From the NCBI GenBank assembly GCA_942486035.1, contig CALNXK010000337.1:218501-282500 (forward strand): a stretch of 64,000 bases of DNA. Direction: 5' to 3'. The position numbers were made by a program, and so were the translations under genes. The notes beneath the pieces are model-generated. The model made no database searches and was not told the DNA's origin. It saw only the letters and a program-made list of their open reading frames with translations. Positions 1-15,000 of this stretch are shown here, piece after piece (the first letter of the stretch is position 1; every line of letters begins with the position of its first letter). This stretch comes from Porites lobata. Its lineage: Eukaryota; Cnidaria; Anthozoa; Scleractinia; Poritidae.

Positions 1-3000
1 TTTTATCACTTAATGTTAACTAAAGGCGGTCTCTCGTCGCCAACAGGGGATTATAAAAAAGAAACCAGCCACCCACTCTAAGCAGCGGTTTTCAAAGCGT
101 CTATACGACGATAAGGAGTGGATATGTTTAACTATGTTGTGGTTGAACAAATTAAGGGAATATGAGGGGACGTGTTAAATGATATCTTTAAAAAAATATA
201 TGCAGATTGTGGCCCTTTAATTTATTTCGTTCGCTTCAATACGTTCTTTAAAAATGATAATAATAAATGAACTAATACTTCTAATGTTAAACGTCAACGA
301 ATATGACGATTGGGTAACGTTAACCTTACAAAAAAGCAAAAAATAAAATAAAATAAAATGAGAAAGAGGTGGAAAGAAAAAAAATGAGGACAAAAACAAG
401 CCCTTTATCTTTTGCTTACTTAGCCGTGAAGCTGTTAATTTGTTGATTTGCAACTAAACGGCAGGTGCTTAAAATTGATGCTGGAGCAACTTAAAATCCA
501 TTATTTACATAGTCTATAACACGTAAATGTTTTCAAACGGAGAGGAAAAGAAAAAAAAAACATTCGAAATCTAAAAACATGAACCCTAATTATTTTAGCT
601 TAGAATACGTTTGGGCTAATAACTAACTATACAATTGATTTCTGTATTGCCTGAGTATCATAGAGAAGGAAACTAGTGGAAAAGTAATGAATCGCACTAT
701 TTCAGTTTCATTCCTAGCCGTTTCCTAAACAAAAGCAATACTCGATTATTTTATATACTTGGTGGCAGTTTTATTATAATAATTGTATGTATTAATTTTT
801 TTGCACTTTAATTCTTCTCGCGTTATTAACCAAGTTTAAAAATGCATTATGTAGAGTTTGAAATGTTTTTAAAACCAACGTTTTATCCAAGATGTAAGCA
901 GGCGTTGTTGAAATAAATAATAATGATAATGGTAATGATAATAGTACAAGTAAAAGGTACACAGAAAAATTTGTTGTGATGTATGGGAATACTTCTATGT
1001 CCAAATCACTTACAAGTAAAAGACAAAATTTGAAAAAAAAAAACAACAAAAAAACACGAAAATGGAGTGGAACGACACAAGAAGGTACCATTTTTGGCTG
1101 TGTCATTAAGTATAGGTGAATCATAATCATTCGAATGAGGCCTGTCTCAAACCATCTGATTAAAATGGAGCACAATCGTGCTTATAATTCAAATGCATTT
1201 AGCACATAAATTAAGGTTGTGTTCCCTTGTCGCGCCAGTTTCTGACTCTCCATTCTGAATCTATTCTTTTTTCACTCATTTATTGAAAAATTCGTATTTT
1301 GACTAGAATCTCGGTTATGTCAAGTGATATGTTCTACAACAAGCTACTTCACCACTTAACTAACGGAGGACATGACTTGACAATGACTTCAGCAGGTTGG
1401 CGTATTGTGGGCTACTGACAGTGCAAATTATCCATTTGGGCTTCCGGTAGATATGGTAGAGACATTAAAAACAAAGATTTTAAATTATAAGTAACTAGGG
1501 GAATTAAAGACTCTCACTTCCCGTGAGGCATTGCGCATTTGTTTGTTTATATATATCGATTTCAACGAAAGAGCGGCGATCTCTCGGGAGGATAAAGTAT
1601 TGCATCTCATCTCGAGGAAGAAGTGAACGCCATGCTTGAAATTTCGGCAGTACGGTCGAATCTCCATGTGCGATCGGCCTCTCGTAAGTGAACACCTCCC
1701 ATATAAGCGACCGCCAGTCCAAAAAAGGGAGAAGCAAAAAGAACGTAATATTAAAGACGACAGATGCGTATGAAGTCTCAGTTTTGTTTACATGTTCAGT
1801 ACATGGATACAGCCGACTCGCATAGGAGAATTATGGTTTAATAACTAATAAAGCTTTAATTTACTAGTTGCTAAAGGAATTGGCACACTGAACGTGTATG
1901 TGAATGGAATCATTACATTATTCATTGACGGGTAAAAACTTGCAAGCTGTATAAAACTTTAGTATATCCGTTGCGCAGTTAATTTTTTTATCTAACAAGT
2001 ATTTTTTCTTTTTCTTTTGTTTTAACTTCATTAGCATACATTACCATACACAAAAACAAAAGAAAAAAACAAAATAACCTGAAATAAAAAATTAAGTACA
2101 ACATAATACACACTCAGAGATCTTGGTGTTTTAAGCAATCTGATTGGTTCTCTAGCTAGGACTATGTGTTTCAATTCTCCGCATTTAAAGCCTTAAATGC
2201 TGTTTTTATATCTCGGTTTTTTAAAATAAAGTTTTGAGAATAAAATTTTGATAAACAAAAAGCTGGAGCTGATGTTTTTGAATCATTGGAGATAAGAAAA
2301 CACAAAGATAGTGTTCGAAACGGTGTTTGGTGTTTCATCATCTATTATTGCTGCATCATTTAACCGATCGAAGAAATGTTTACATCTCTAAATGTACAGT
2401 TTATGTGAGAAAAAAGGACGGAGGTGCATTGTGGACTCGGGGTTTCCTCACAGGATAAAATATATGGAAACGCTTTAATAGCTTGCAAGAGGATTGAAAC
2501 TATGATTTTCCTTGTTTCCCTTCTGCACAAGTTCTGTTTACAACTACAATCATGAACTGACCTGGCGAAATATATCTTATAATATAATGTCAAGTCAAGT
2601 CAACACGCTAACCACACGCAACAAAAGCTGGTTTCCAGGTGGGACGCAGGCAAACACGCATTACAAACAATTAGAAGCAGTATGGTGTTCACAAATTTGC
2701 AAAATTAAGAGAATAATTAATATGTAAAAATGTATACAATAAAGTCGAATATAGCTAGAAAGGTTTACAATACAATTATGTTGGTGGGAGTTTTGAAGAG
2801 AAATTACAAAGTTTAAAATACACACACATACAAATTATTGCATCGGGGAGTGCGGGCAAGGGGTGGGGATTTGACAAATTTTAAAATTTTTCGATCAAAT
2901 TCCCCAGGGTGGGAAACGAAAGGTCAATCAAAAGTGTCAAAAAAGCCCCCACCCCAGGGGGAAAAATCTAAACAAACAATGCTATAATACTATATAAAAC

Positions 3001-5068
3001 GAATAAAAGAACATTTCAAACACGTCGTTACTACTTTTATTTACGGTTAACGGAAGCTCCATTAAATTATTCGCTGTAATTGAGTATTTTCTCTCTCCAC
3101 AAGCATCTCTTATCTTGAACAACAAAATCACTCCAGGAAGATTGACCGTGCTATATAATATTAATAAAACGTAAAATGCTTTATAACATCTGCTCAAGAT
3201 GTAGGAACAGGTCGGATCAGTGACGCATAAAAAATCCTCTGACTTTCATGGTGGAATTCGATTTCAATCGAGTTTTACTATCAGATGGGAACTTGAAGAT
3301 AAAAACTTCGTCAAAATAGACATTATCTGTTTAGATGACAGTTTAAAGTATCGGATTATGGCGATTAAAACAAATGAAAACTTCATACCTTTCTCCAACA
3401 ACGTGACTTTCAGGAAGCCCCGAGGGACGGACTTGGTAACTGCTTCTGAATTGATACCAGGCTTCTGTCGGTCAAAGTCAAATGTCCGGACCCCGGTGTC
3501 GCTTCGCACGATCAAAAGCCCGACAGCGGGGATAGTCCCAGGGATCAAATCCCCTCCCCCCTGATTTGCATCAGTTACTGAAATCATAAAATATGTCGAA
3601 AAGTTACTACTATTCGCCTGTTTAGTATTTTCTAGAACCTTATGTCAAACGGTATACAAGTTCCAATCGAGTTCTTTTGACGAACTAAGTTTTTTCCCAC
3701 GAGCTGGACTGCTGTGTTTAGTCAAGTGTGACGAAGGTCGATTTTCAGGGTCTGTGTTTACAAGTTCGCGGAAGCCGTAAGATATCTGAAGTTCAAGTGA
3801 GAGTTTGTTATTATTGGTAGAGGCTGTTTAGTTTTACTAAAAGTTCAAGTCAAGTTTGGGTTGGCGGATGCTGTGTTTTAAAGCTCTGTGAAGGCTATGT
3901 TCCTTTGGTGTTAAACTTCCTTGTGTTAATCCGACATCCCTGCGTGCTGATAGTCAGTGAATAATTATCCTCAAAACATTCGAACTCGTGACTTTGAGTT
4001 TTAGCCAATTCCATGCTCAACGTAATTGACTCCTTACCCATACCTTACATATCTTTAATCAGTACATGAGACTGCTATGCTGTTTTTGAAGCCTGATGTG
4101 ACTAAGAAAAATAGAGAATTGTTTTTTAGAAGGATTTGTATGGAGTCATCAAATGCTAGTTTTTGGCAAGTAGGCCTCTTGGATGTTGCTCTTTTCAGAA
4201 TATCCTGACAAATCCCATAATTTCACACCTTACTCTTACCATATTTGATTTCTTACTATTCCTCCGCATTTACAATTAATTAGTTCCACAACCACGACGC
4301 CGAAGTGTACGCTCGCTCCGTAGCGTCTTGTTGTCAATGGATATAGCATCAGGTAAATCTTTAGATTTATTATTTAAGTTATATGTCTACCCGATGAGCA
4401 TTAACTTAGTTTTTAAAGGGGCAAGTTGGAGCCTATTAACTGTGATCCAATCACAAAGGTTTTCTATATCAGAATTGATATTATTAGCAAGAACATTTGC
4501 GTCTGTACTAGAGGCAAAGATTTGGGTATCTTCAGCATAAAAACAGGGGGTAGTAAACTCTAAGCAATTTGGTAAGTCATTTATATAAAAGAGCAATTGC
4601 AGGGGTCCAAGAATAGACCCTTTAGGAACTTCACAGAGTAAGTTTCTTTCAGAAGATAAATGTCCATTTACCAAACATTGTTTTTGTCGGACCGTAAGAC
4701 TTAAACCATCAGTTCACTATAAGTGACTCCATAAAACTCAACTTTTTCCAGTAAATCGAATGATCAATTGAATCAAGGCCTTTCGAGTATCAAGAAAAAC
4801 TAACAATGTCAATTTTACGTTGTCCATATCTTCAAACCTGATGTCACACATTTGTATTTAAAAAACCGAAACAGTCGAGTGAAGAGGGCGAAATGGTGTG
4901 CTTTCTCATTCTGTTTCACTTCATGAGTATGCTAGAATACTAAAACAATTAACACTTTTTTCAATCTCTGTGGATATATATAGTGGCTTCAGGAATATTA
5001 ACCTCCATTTCGAATCCAGGGTTAAAAGTCATATAAATCTGTCAGTGTGTTATAAGAGTTGTTCCTGT
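1..5068. other. Intergenic region downstream of gene A
   Basis: No exon was recognised here. It holds AT-rich DNA, short palindromes (for example around 1990-2090), a G/C-rich repeat at 2840-2965 and the LINE fragment at 4300-4860. The minus-strand open frame at 3264-3587 (107 codons, including TGVRTFDFDRQKPGINSEA) looks more protein-like than its surroundings but was not identified. Confidence 0.5.
4300..4860 (-). mobile_element. Degenerate non-LTR retrotransposon RT fragment
   Basis: Translation on the minus strand shows reverse-transcriptase motifs: VFLDTRKA (motif A region), VPKGSILGPLQLLFYINDLP (motif B) and CFYAEDTQIFASSTDAN (motif C). The catalytic YADD box reads YAED, and stops and frame shifts separate the blocks, so this is a dead fragment. 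Confidence 0.8.
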
Positions 5069-5356
5069 TTAAGTGTCTATAGGGGTCATTGTTCTTTCCT
5101 GATGCAAGGCAAACGTACTTCCACCAACGCTACTCAGTGATCTGGGCTTAGAACTGCTGGGTTTCCTGGTTTCCTTCTTTTGTTGTGCATCTGTTTCACT
5201 TATTGCTTTGGTTGACAACATATCGATTGAACCCTGCGGCTGAGCTGTGGAGGAAGTTCCGACGCTTCTTAATTCTTTCCACTTCTGTTTCTTTCTTAAA
5301 TATGCTGACCGTACATCACCATTTCTCAAGACGTGAAGAATAAAAATGAACAAACC
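5069..5356 (-). CDS. Gene A exon 16: TM7 end and cytoplasmic tail
   Basis: Starts GLFIFILHVLRNGDVRSAYL immediately after the TTTCAG acceptor and runs to a TAA at 5069-5071. The tail is rich in Ser and Lys, and its last 13 residues, ALHQERTMTPIDT, nearly match gene C (ALHEERTMTPVNT). Confidence 0.92.
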   Translation of the reverse strand, partial: GLFIFILHVLRNGDVRSAYLRKKQKWKELRSVGTSSTAQPQGSIDMLSTKAISETDAQQKKETRKPSSSKPRSLSSVGGSTFALHQERTMTPIDT

Positions 5357-6452
5357 CTGAAATTATACAAGACAGTAAATATGCGTTATTGACCAAGTGC
5401 AAATTCAAGATGGCTAGATTTTATGGCCAAGTTCTAAATTCTTTGCGTTTCTTTATTGACCAAGACTTCGTCGAGTAAATAGATAAACATTAAATAAATA
5501 CAAGAAAAAGAAGGATAGTTGTTACTGTTGTTGTTGTTGCAAATAAAACATGGAGGGGAGGTTCCATGAAAGATTGTTCAAACATAACATTTCAAAGACT
5601 CGGGACAAAATTTTCCATGAAAGTGCTGATGAAACGTAGCTTTTCTGGCTGATTCATGGTTTAAAATATCTATAACTGTAAACCGCGTAAACTGTTCCAC
5701 TCAAGAAAAGTAGATGTCTCATTTTGTTTTTCTCAGTTAATTTTAGCAAGACTGAAAACTCAATCTTGGCCAACGTTTCGGGACTCCACCACTGGATTCT
5801 CCGCGAAATAACGTCTGAGGACTGCCGAATTCCCATGCCGATAACTTGTCACTACCCAGATCTTGGTAGTGCTTCTGAATGGTCGTGTTGAAAGGGAAAT
5901 TTGTTTCAACCAATGATAAGCACGACCCAGTTCTGGGTAATGACACGTCATCAGTATGGTACCTCAGAGCTCCTTTTGCGGGGAAACAAGGGCTGATGTC
6001 TCGAAATGCCAGCTGTTCTCTCGGGCTACTAAAAATTATCATCTAAATTGACAGTGACAGGCAGCTTGACAAGTGTTTATGTACGGTTGGAAAGTAAATC
6101 ATTAAGGATGTAAAGTTATCACCGCCGAAGTTTTCCTTGATGACAAACCCAGCGATGAATACCTGTAATGAATTGACGATGGTAAAGATGTACTGAAATA
6201 CGAGTCCAGCATCTGTGACGCTTAAAACACCAAACACCCAGGTCATTCCTAAGAGTGGAAACAAAACTACGCATGCTTTGACTCCTTGACGAATTCTTTC
6301 CAGCTCAGAAGTTCTGTCAGCCTGCATTCTCAGTATTTCATGAACCACTCGACCAAGTATAATTGAGTTTATCTGAGAAAAGAAAAAGTAATAATACTGA
6401 ACAAAAATATTAATTATTAATTAATCATTTATAATTATTATAATTATTATCA

Positions 6453-6488
<36 letters not shown>

Positions 6489-6497
6489 GCAGTAGTT

Positions 6498-6567
<70 letters not shown>

Positions 6568-6739
6568 TAGTGGTAGTGATAGTGGTAGTGGTAGTGGTAG
6601 TGGTAGTGGTAGTGGTAGTGGTAGTGGTAGTGGTAGTGGTAGTGGTTGTAGTAGTGGTAGTGGTAGTGGTAGTGGTAGTGGTAGTGGTAGTGGTAGTGGT
6701 AGTGGTAGTGGTAGTGGTAGTGGTAGTGGTAGTAGTAGT

Positions 6740-6785
<46 letters not shown>

Positions 6786-8705
6786 TGCGAGTTGCGTAGT
6801 ATTTTTCCGAGGAAAAATACGAGGAAACATACGAGCAATGAGCAAAATGTCCGCTCGTATTATATGCTAAACCATCGAATAAGAGGTATATATTCCACTA
6901 CAAAAAAAAATTATCTGGCAATTGGCTTCTATTTTTTGGTAAGAGTATTCAGAGACATCCTCATTCTGTCTGTGAGAATGACGTTAACAATTAGCAAAAT
7001 GTTCGCGCGTATTATATGCCAAACCATTGAATGAGAGGTTAATTATTTCACTGCAAAAGAAAAATGGTATTTTGGCTTCTATTTTCTGATGAGAGTATCC
7101 AAAACATCCTGATTCTGTCAGCCACAGTTGCTCCTTTTGCATCCGCCGGTATTCGCCCTGTTGTAAACCGGTTAAACCAGGACACTACGGTGTATTACGG
7201 CCTCGTATTTTGCTTGTTCTCTTTACCTTATATGGTAAAATGACATAATAGAGGAATAATAAACAACAGTATTAATCTCGTTTTCTTATCTATAATTTCT
7301 TGTAAGAGATGATTTCAGACTGTGAGTTTTCTTTACTTCATACAGCCTTTGAGGAACGTGACAACCAATCTTAAGGTTCTCTGTTTGTAGGCAAATTATA
7401 TTGTGCGGTATATAATCTTTAAGTTTTATTTAAGTTAACGTACCAAACATACGACTAAAACAGGTGCAGCGAAGGTCCAGATAAGATTGTTGGTGAAGGA
7501 AATCCAGCAGCTAGGAAAAAGAGGGAGAAAAAAAACATTAACAGTGAAATTGCTTGAACAGCTTATTCGTTGCTTAAGTGTGAAATAAAGTCATTAAGAT
7601 TTGATATGAAGATGCGTGAAACAATACCAAACAAGGTGGAACTCAAAGTAAACACAGCTGGCAGTATGTAGGTTGAGCATGATCTTACTTGTTTCAGGCG
7701 TTCTGATGATTGGGAGTGGGCGAAAAATTACTTGGGCATGGTCTCCCTTCGTTTTTTTTTTTTTTTTTCCCTCGTGTTCCTCCTGGACTCGACGCGCACG
7801 ATTTATCACACTCCACACCATCCGAACGTCTGGAAAAGGCTAAGTATGATCGACCGGGAGAACGTAGTCCTGAATAGGACTGTTGTTGACAGTGACTGAC
7901 GTTTCGATAACCTGCCATCTTCAGAGACGAAGGGAGTTGTACAACGTCAGTTGATGGTATTAAACTCAGGTTAATGACCTCATTGGCCAACTGAAGTCGC
8001 GATTTATTGCTCGTCTGCATGTCAGTTAAGCCGTAATGTTATTGGCTATGAAGACTCGTAATGTTATCGGTGCGTTTCAATCCGTCGATTGCCACAATTT
8101 ATTAAGCAGCCATTTATTGTTGTCAAATTGTCGTTTGTACACTGTCATTCTCTCGTAGTTAGCTTTGCTTGAGTCCGTCTATAAGTCGTTTGTACGATGC
8201 CGATAACTGTTGACTACGATTTAGTGGCGTTTATTCTGGGTAAGTAAACCAGCTTTTGCAAGTGAGTCGTTGATAGTAGTCTGTAGAATACATAATACAT
8301 GTCGCAGAGTCCCAGTCGATTTGATGTTTCGTCTGTAAATGGTGTGCAAGGGACACTTAAACGAACGAACTTTCTACTGGTCCAAAATTCCTCCACCAGT
8401 TCCGTATAAAACAAAAACAAAATAAAATAAAATAATAACAATAATAAAAATAGTAATGAGGTCAGAGACTGTGCCTCTTGTTGTTGAAGTGCTGGGACTT
8501 ATTAGAGAGCGAATGGACCAGAATTTAGGAAAGATCCGTGAGCCAGTGACATAGATGAGCTGCAAAAGATCACCCTCCCAGGAACGGCGCACATACTGAG
8601 GAGGTTTCTGTCCATCGAATAAAAAACTCCCGTGGTACCTCATCAGGACCAAGGATTGGCCCCCGTTCTAGGAAAGTGTAGGAGGCAATAATGGCACTGA
8701 AAGCG

Positions 8706-8779
<74 letters not shown>

Positions 8780-9038
8780 ATTACATCGGAAAGTGCGCAA
8801 GCCAGAATTTAAGTAGTAACTTTTTATCAGTTCGAATTATTATTTTTAAATAGTTTTTATTTTTTTTATCAACTTTTTGATCCTTTTTATAATTGTTATT
8901 AGTAGTCTTTAGATAGTCATTTTACAACAATTCTCTTTCGTAGACAGGAAAAATGTACATAGGGTATATATTTTAATATTTCATATTCTTGAATCTGTAA
9001 ATAGTCTATTTTTTTTTAAATCTATGAATAAAGTTTTG

Positions 9039-9084
<46 letters not shown>

Positions 9085-12023
9085 TATTATTATTATCAAT
9101 TGCACTAATACATATAAATGAGTGAGAAATCTCTCGGTGCTTCTATGTCAAAATTTTCATTGCCGTTGAAGGTTAATAAAACGAGCCTTTTACACTTACA
9201 AGTCACCGTGAACATAGCTGTGCACTCCGCTATCTTGAGTGGAGGCAATCACTATGGATAGCACCACAATCAAAAGAGCTAAGCCTTCAAAAAAGGAAAA
9301 AAAGAACACTGTCACAGTGAATTCCGTCATACTTTACGTCTCTTGGTTATTTTTATTTATTTATTTCTACCAGGATTTATGAAAACCGGGTAAGCCAACT
9401 TCCCCTGACTTAGCTTGTTTACTGTGTTGTTTTGCTTATGTCGCATCGTTGATCAGTTGTTTCGTGGTTAGGGATTTGTGTAGTATTTCGCGCCGATTTC
9501 GCGTTCTTTCTAACCCCCATCTCCCTCTCTCCCTAGCTAGAAGGTGTTTTTCCGCCCCTGTCCGGAACCTTCTGTCCTGAACAAAAGTGACAGTTATTTG
9601 AAATCAGAAACCTAAAGCTGGTTTCGGTGCCGTTCCGCAGTTTAAACTTCGTTATTGGTCACCTAGAGAAAATTTTCCTGGGGAGCACCATGTAAAGCTT
9701 TGAGATGGAACAAAGTTAATACGATTCGCAGATATCATCTAATATCGTATTCTATCTATTCTCGTTTCATTTGGCTAAGCGGACCAATCACTCTTATCCG
9801 GGCTGAGACAGAAAGGCTTCTAAAAGTCAAATCTATTAGGCAAGAGCTCTCTCTCACTATTGAAAAGTAAAACTTTGTAATTTTTTGTCCATACCAAAAA
9901 ACTCAACTGTGGCATCATCCTTAGATTAATTTTTTTGACAATGAAAATTAAATATCTTCGACTGTTAATTGACGAAGATCTATCATATTCACTCCATTGC
10001 ATGCAAATAAAATAAGTAAAACAATTAAACTAATTGCGAGGTTAAGACATATTGTTCCCACTTGTACCCTCCTAAATATTTGTCAGACACTAATCCCATC
10101 GTATCTTATCTAACTTATGGTCTTATCTCTTGGGGTAAAGAGCGTAAAACTTTCCTTGACCAAATTCTTGTGCTTCAAAAACGAGCACTGCGTTTACTAT
10201 ATTTTGCTGAAACAAACGACCATGTGATACATTTTTTGTAAGCTCAAAAATTCTACCTTTACAAGCTCTATATTGTGAATCCGCTCAGTGGTTTACTGTT
10301 ATGTATGATGTGAAAAAAAAAGTCACTGCTCCTGAAGATGTTTTGAAACTTTTCTCTAGAATTTTTAGTGTTCATACTTAATGCACGTGCTTCAATTTCT
10401 GAACATTTTCATACTAAAGAATTCCGACTCAATGTCAAACGAAATGCTTTCTCGCGTGTTGGGGTCAAAATTTGGAACGGGATACCTCAAATAATAATAA
10501 TAAAAAAGAAGACTAAAAAAAGCTTTTCAAAGATCATTAAAATCAAAGCCACTTCATTGATATCGTTCAAACTGAAGACTCCTATATTGACGTAGACTTG
10601 ATTATTGTGAAAATCAGATTGTAAAATATATACTCTATAAAACGTATAATTTTTTGGTATTTACTCAGTTTATTGTAGCGCAGTTAATGTAGCCTGGCCT
10701 GCCTCGAATAGCCTCGTTGACTGCAGGCCAGTCTCAATATATTTTGTAATTTATTTACCAATTAAAACGAAAGTTGGAAGTTGAATGTGAAAGCTGAATG
10801 GAAGTTTAATTTGGTAATAGGTTAAGTACTGTTTAATCTGCCCAGGTATATAAATAGGGTAAGGTGCCATAATGGTGAGGTATCAATTTAAAGGACTATA
10901 CTGATGTCCTAAACACGGCTGAAGTAATTATTACTTCCCATCGCTAGGATAACATACTGGCAATGGGCTAGCTGTGAATTTTGTACACTTTTGCCAATTA
11001 CATTCTAGGAATTTTTTTCTGCAAAGTACTTGCTAGATATCGATCAGAGTTATGTCTACCAGAGATAAAATCAAGCACCCACCCCATGATATTATGCAGA
11101 AAAGGCGCATCCTGACGACTGTATTAAACACCTTGACCACCATCATATACAGGTAAACACCTTCAAACAACATCCAACCAAACGCCACCGTATAGAAATA
11201 ATGAATCATGGCTGCTACAAACACACACACTCCCTAAGGAAGATGGAAAATTAGGTAATTAATATCCTATTGCATTGTGGGAATAGTCCAGTTTCTAATT
11301 TGCAATTGCCGCTTTAACAGCTGAAATAGAAGCAATTTTAATGAAGTAATTTATACAGGTTTAGCCTTGACCTAAAGAAAAATATTCACAAGTATTGGCT
11401 AGAGGGTGCCTGAATTTGAGTTTAAAATAATAGACACAGTTGTACACAGGTCTTGTTAATATATTTACCTTAGGTCGAGGCTAACCCTGTATAAATGAGT
11501 CTTCAGTGCCTCTTAGTGGCCGAGACGAATTCGAAACTTCACTATTCAAAATCAGTGAAAGTTTGCGTGTCCAAGAAACTAGACGTAAGGCACTACGAGT
11601 AAATGATAACCTGCTTTTATTTGACCTACCTTCGGTTTTGTTGCATTAATCCCAGCAAGGAAGGTTATTTGCGCGATTGCTATGGCAACCACGAGGTTAA
11701 GACGTATTTGAATCTGTTCTTGTTTTAAATTCCTGTGAGAGAAAAATAGAAAAGCTTAAACAAATAGGCACTGAACAATGCCACATAAAAACGCATAAAA
11801 TCCAACTAGTGGTCTATTATCCATGCTCCGTTCCGATTGGTTGAGCTACTACTGGGCTATATGTTATAGCCCACTCGCGTTTTGCTAGTTAAAGTTGTGT
11901 TGTCTCGATATTTTTTACCAACTAGTTGAAGTTTACTAAAACAATTATTCCTCTCGCTCTTATAGCCTCTGAGTCAATAGCCCATTCGGCCTTAGACCTC
12001 ATGGGCTATATATATTGCCTCAG

Positions 12024-12057
<34 letters not shown>

Positions 12058-15000
12058 ACACTCGGATGAAGAAGAAAGACCATACTTCTTTTTTTCATGC
12101 TAAGCTGTTCCCGATGCAACTTACATGAGCAGGCAATATGCAACAACAGTGAGCGATTCTCCAACAAGTGACAGGGTACACCCAACGTAAGTTATAACTT
12201 CCAAAGCTACTTTATGGTCTCTTGAAATTTGCTGGGAAACAACAAAAAAAAATGTGTCTTTATTTTCTCACTTAAGAATTTTTGTTTTAATATCGTTCGT
12301 ATTTAGCCGGAATAAGAATACGCAAAAGTTTTTTTGACAACTGTTCACTATCATGATTTTTAGATCAATTGAATGCTACATTCATCGAAATATTTTATTT
12401 TAAGCAGATTTCTAGATGTTGTCATTTGTTTCTATTTCGAAATACAATCATTCGAACACACCCCGAGAGTAGAAAGAGGTAAAATCTAGTTGAGCTGTTA
12501 ATAAGCAAAACTGGCTCATAAATTCTTATAAAATTTTGGGGAATTAAAAAAAAATAAAAATATTATTCAATTGAGGCCTTAAACTGCTGTTTTAAACAAT
12601 AAAATTGGCATCCAAGCTTTCGCTGATCAACAGCATCATCAGGGAATCATCCCTGATGATGCCGTTGATCGGCGAAAGCTTGGGTGCATATTTTATTTTT
12701 AAAACAATATTTTAGGGCCTGAATTGAACAATTCCTTAATTTACTTTGTTTAATCATGCTGCTGAAGGACTATATCAGCAGATTTTTGCTGGGAATTATT
12801 TTCAAGTTCTACATATTTTAACATATTCTATTATTAGAAAATCTGCGTAACTTATTAACAAGTTCTCATTTTAAAGTATCAAGTATTTGCAACTATGTTT
12901 CAGCACTCCTACTCAAAATAACACGCGTTAAATAAAAATCATCAGTCATCACCGTCCTATTGGTCGTCGTGTTCGTGATTATCCGCAGCAGCGAAAACAA
13001 GCTGAAACAGCGGCGTAAGAAGCATTCCCACCACCTTTAAACGCTGTCCGGATTTATTTTGTCCACAAACCATCCTTTCTAATTGTTAAAATAACTGTCA
13101 AAGGTCAGAATAGAGGGATACCTTCTCACTGGCTTTGTTTTCTCCTACTTGCATGAGAACAGCAAAGTTTGTGAGATGATTGCAAGTGCAAGTGACTTGC
13201 CTATTGGATTTTTTGACCAACCTACATCCTACAGATGACCAAGAACCGTTGTTCTTCGATCTGAGATGCAAACAAAAGGAAAACGTATAGTTTTTTAAAC
13301 GTTATCGTCAAAAAAGGGAAAGAAAGATGCTTGGTGAACGGTGATAACAATGTGTAAAAATAGGAACTTGTTACACTAAAAAAGTATGATTCAAAGCTGA
13401 AGGATAAGAGAAAATATCTAAAAAAAAACGGCGTTTTGGCATCATGATCAAAAGGTATCACAACTGTTATATATGTTTTTTAAATCTAATTAAGGCCGGG
13501 TTTTTTAAACTGCTTGTCCAAAGTACTAGTGCAGTGTTGAAGCAATATATAGAAAGTGTTTTCCGTGTTTGCATAGCCTGATATAAACACGAGAGGGGCT
13601 GGGAGAATTCTTGACAGTTATGCAAACCCGAGACAAAGTCTAGGGTTTGCATAACTGTTGAGAATTCTCCCAACCCCTCCAGTATTAATATCAGGTTATG
13701 CAAATACAGGGAAAACGTTTTCTATTGCTTTTATAAATTAACTTCCCCGCGCAAAAACGCTTTGTTATGGCACCGATTAAAAAAAGAAATTCTTATCTTG
13801 TACACGAACTCTTGCACGCGTTTTCAGTACTTGTTTTGCAAAACGATGACTTCCAAAATCCGGATTTTTTCTCGCTTAAAATGTCAGCTTAAGTGAAAAA
13901 AAAAATACGCAGCATATTTGTTAAGATTTTCCAAGTTTCAGCCGACGAGGGAATGGGTAAATAAAGTAAACTTGTCGAGTTTTCAACTCAAAAACTAAGA
14001 AAGAAAGACAGTAAGAAAATTTGGCTATCCATGCACCCGAGAAATTTTGCTAGTCACGAGTCCGTACGCCCGTCCGTCCGCACCAAAGGGTAAACAATTA
14101 ATGTGGAACGACCTTTTTTACTTTGTGTAGAGGCTGCAAACTGCGTTTAACTTGATCATAAACGTCCATGCTATGGTCACCTTGGCCACCTGGACTTTCA
14201 GGGAGAAAAAGCGACAACAAAGCCAAGTCTGATCTTTCGACTACATTTTAATGTCTACGCTGACGTGGATAATAGAGAAAGAACTAGCATAGAGGGAGAG
14301 AGAAGATAGAGAAATATCACTAGAGCCAGAGATAAAAATAAATAAGAAAAGCTTCGTCGGCAACACAACATGAAAATTTTAAAGCGTTGGTGAGAAAATG
14401 AGAAATTTTAGCGGAGGGTAAGGTGAAAATGAGCGGCAGTGAAATAGAAAGCGAACAGGAACACGAAGCAACAATTTTTTTTTTTCTATTAGAACATACG
14501 ACATCAGTTTCCTCCATAAAACCATAGTTAATTGAGTGGAATGGTTATGAAACCCGTCAGACTCCTTTGTTATATGTTTTTGTGGACCTGAAAGTGCACA
14601 ACGTTCAAAAGAATTCCTATCATTTTGATTGTATTGACCAATAAAAACGTTGCATTAATTTATTCCGTAACAATTTGCCAACAGAAAACAAAGGATTGTG
14701 CACTTTCACGGTGCTTTGAACATAAACTGCAGCACTGTTGTTTTTATCATTGATGTTTGCCGCTTTTCATAACCAGTCTCCTCTAATAACTATGATAAAA
14801 TGTTACTAGAACGTTTCACAATGTAGTCGTCCAAAACAACGACAAAGAAAATAATGTACAAAACAAGTGTGCTGCACGAGCAAAGGTGTTGTTTTTTTTG
14901 CTAATTAGACCTTTTTTGTCATCGTTGCCTTGGCCGTTTAGCATTACACGATTTTACTTTGGTTTGAGTGAACTATAAGTATTTATAGTAATGAATGAGA

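Noticed and set aside
6425..6845. Poly-Thr, Tyr-His and poly-Val open frames
   Set aside because: Direct translations of the TAG/GGTAGT microsatellite on both strands; no start context, no homology.
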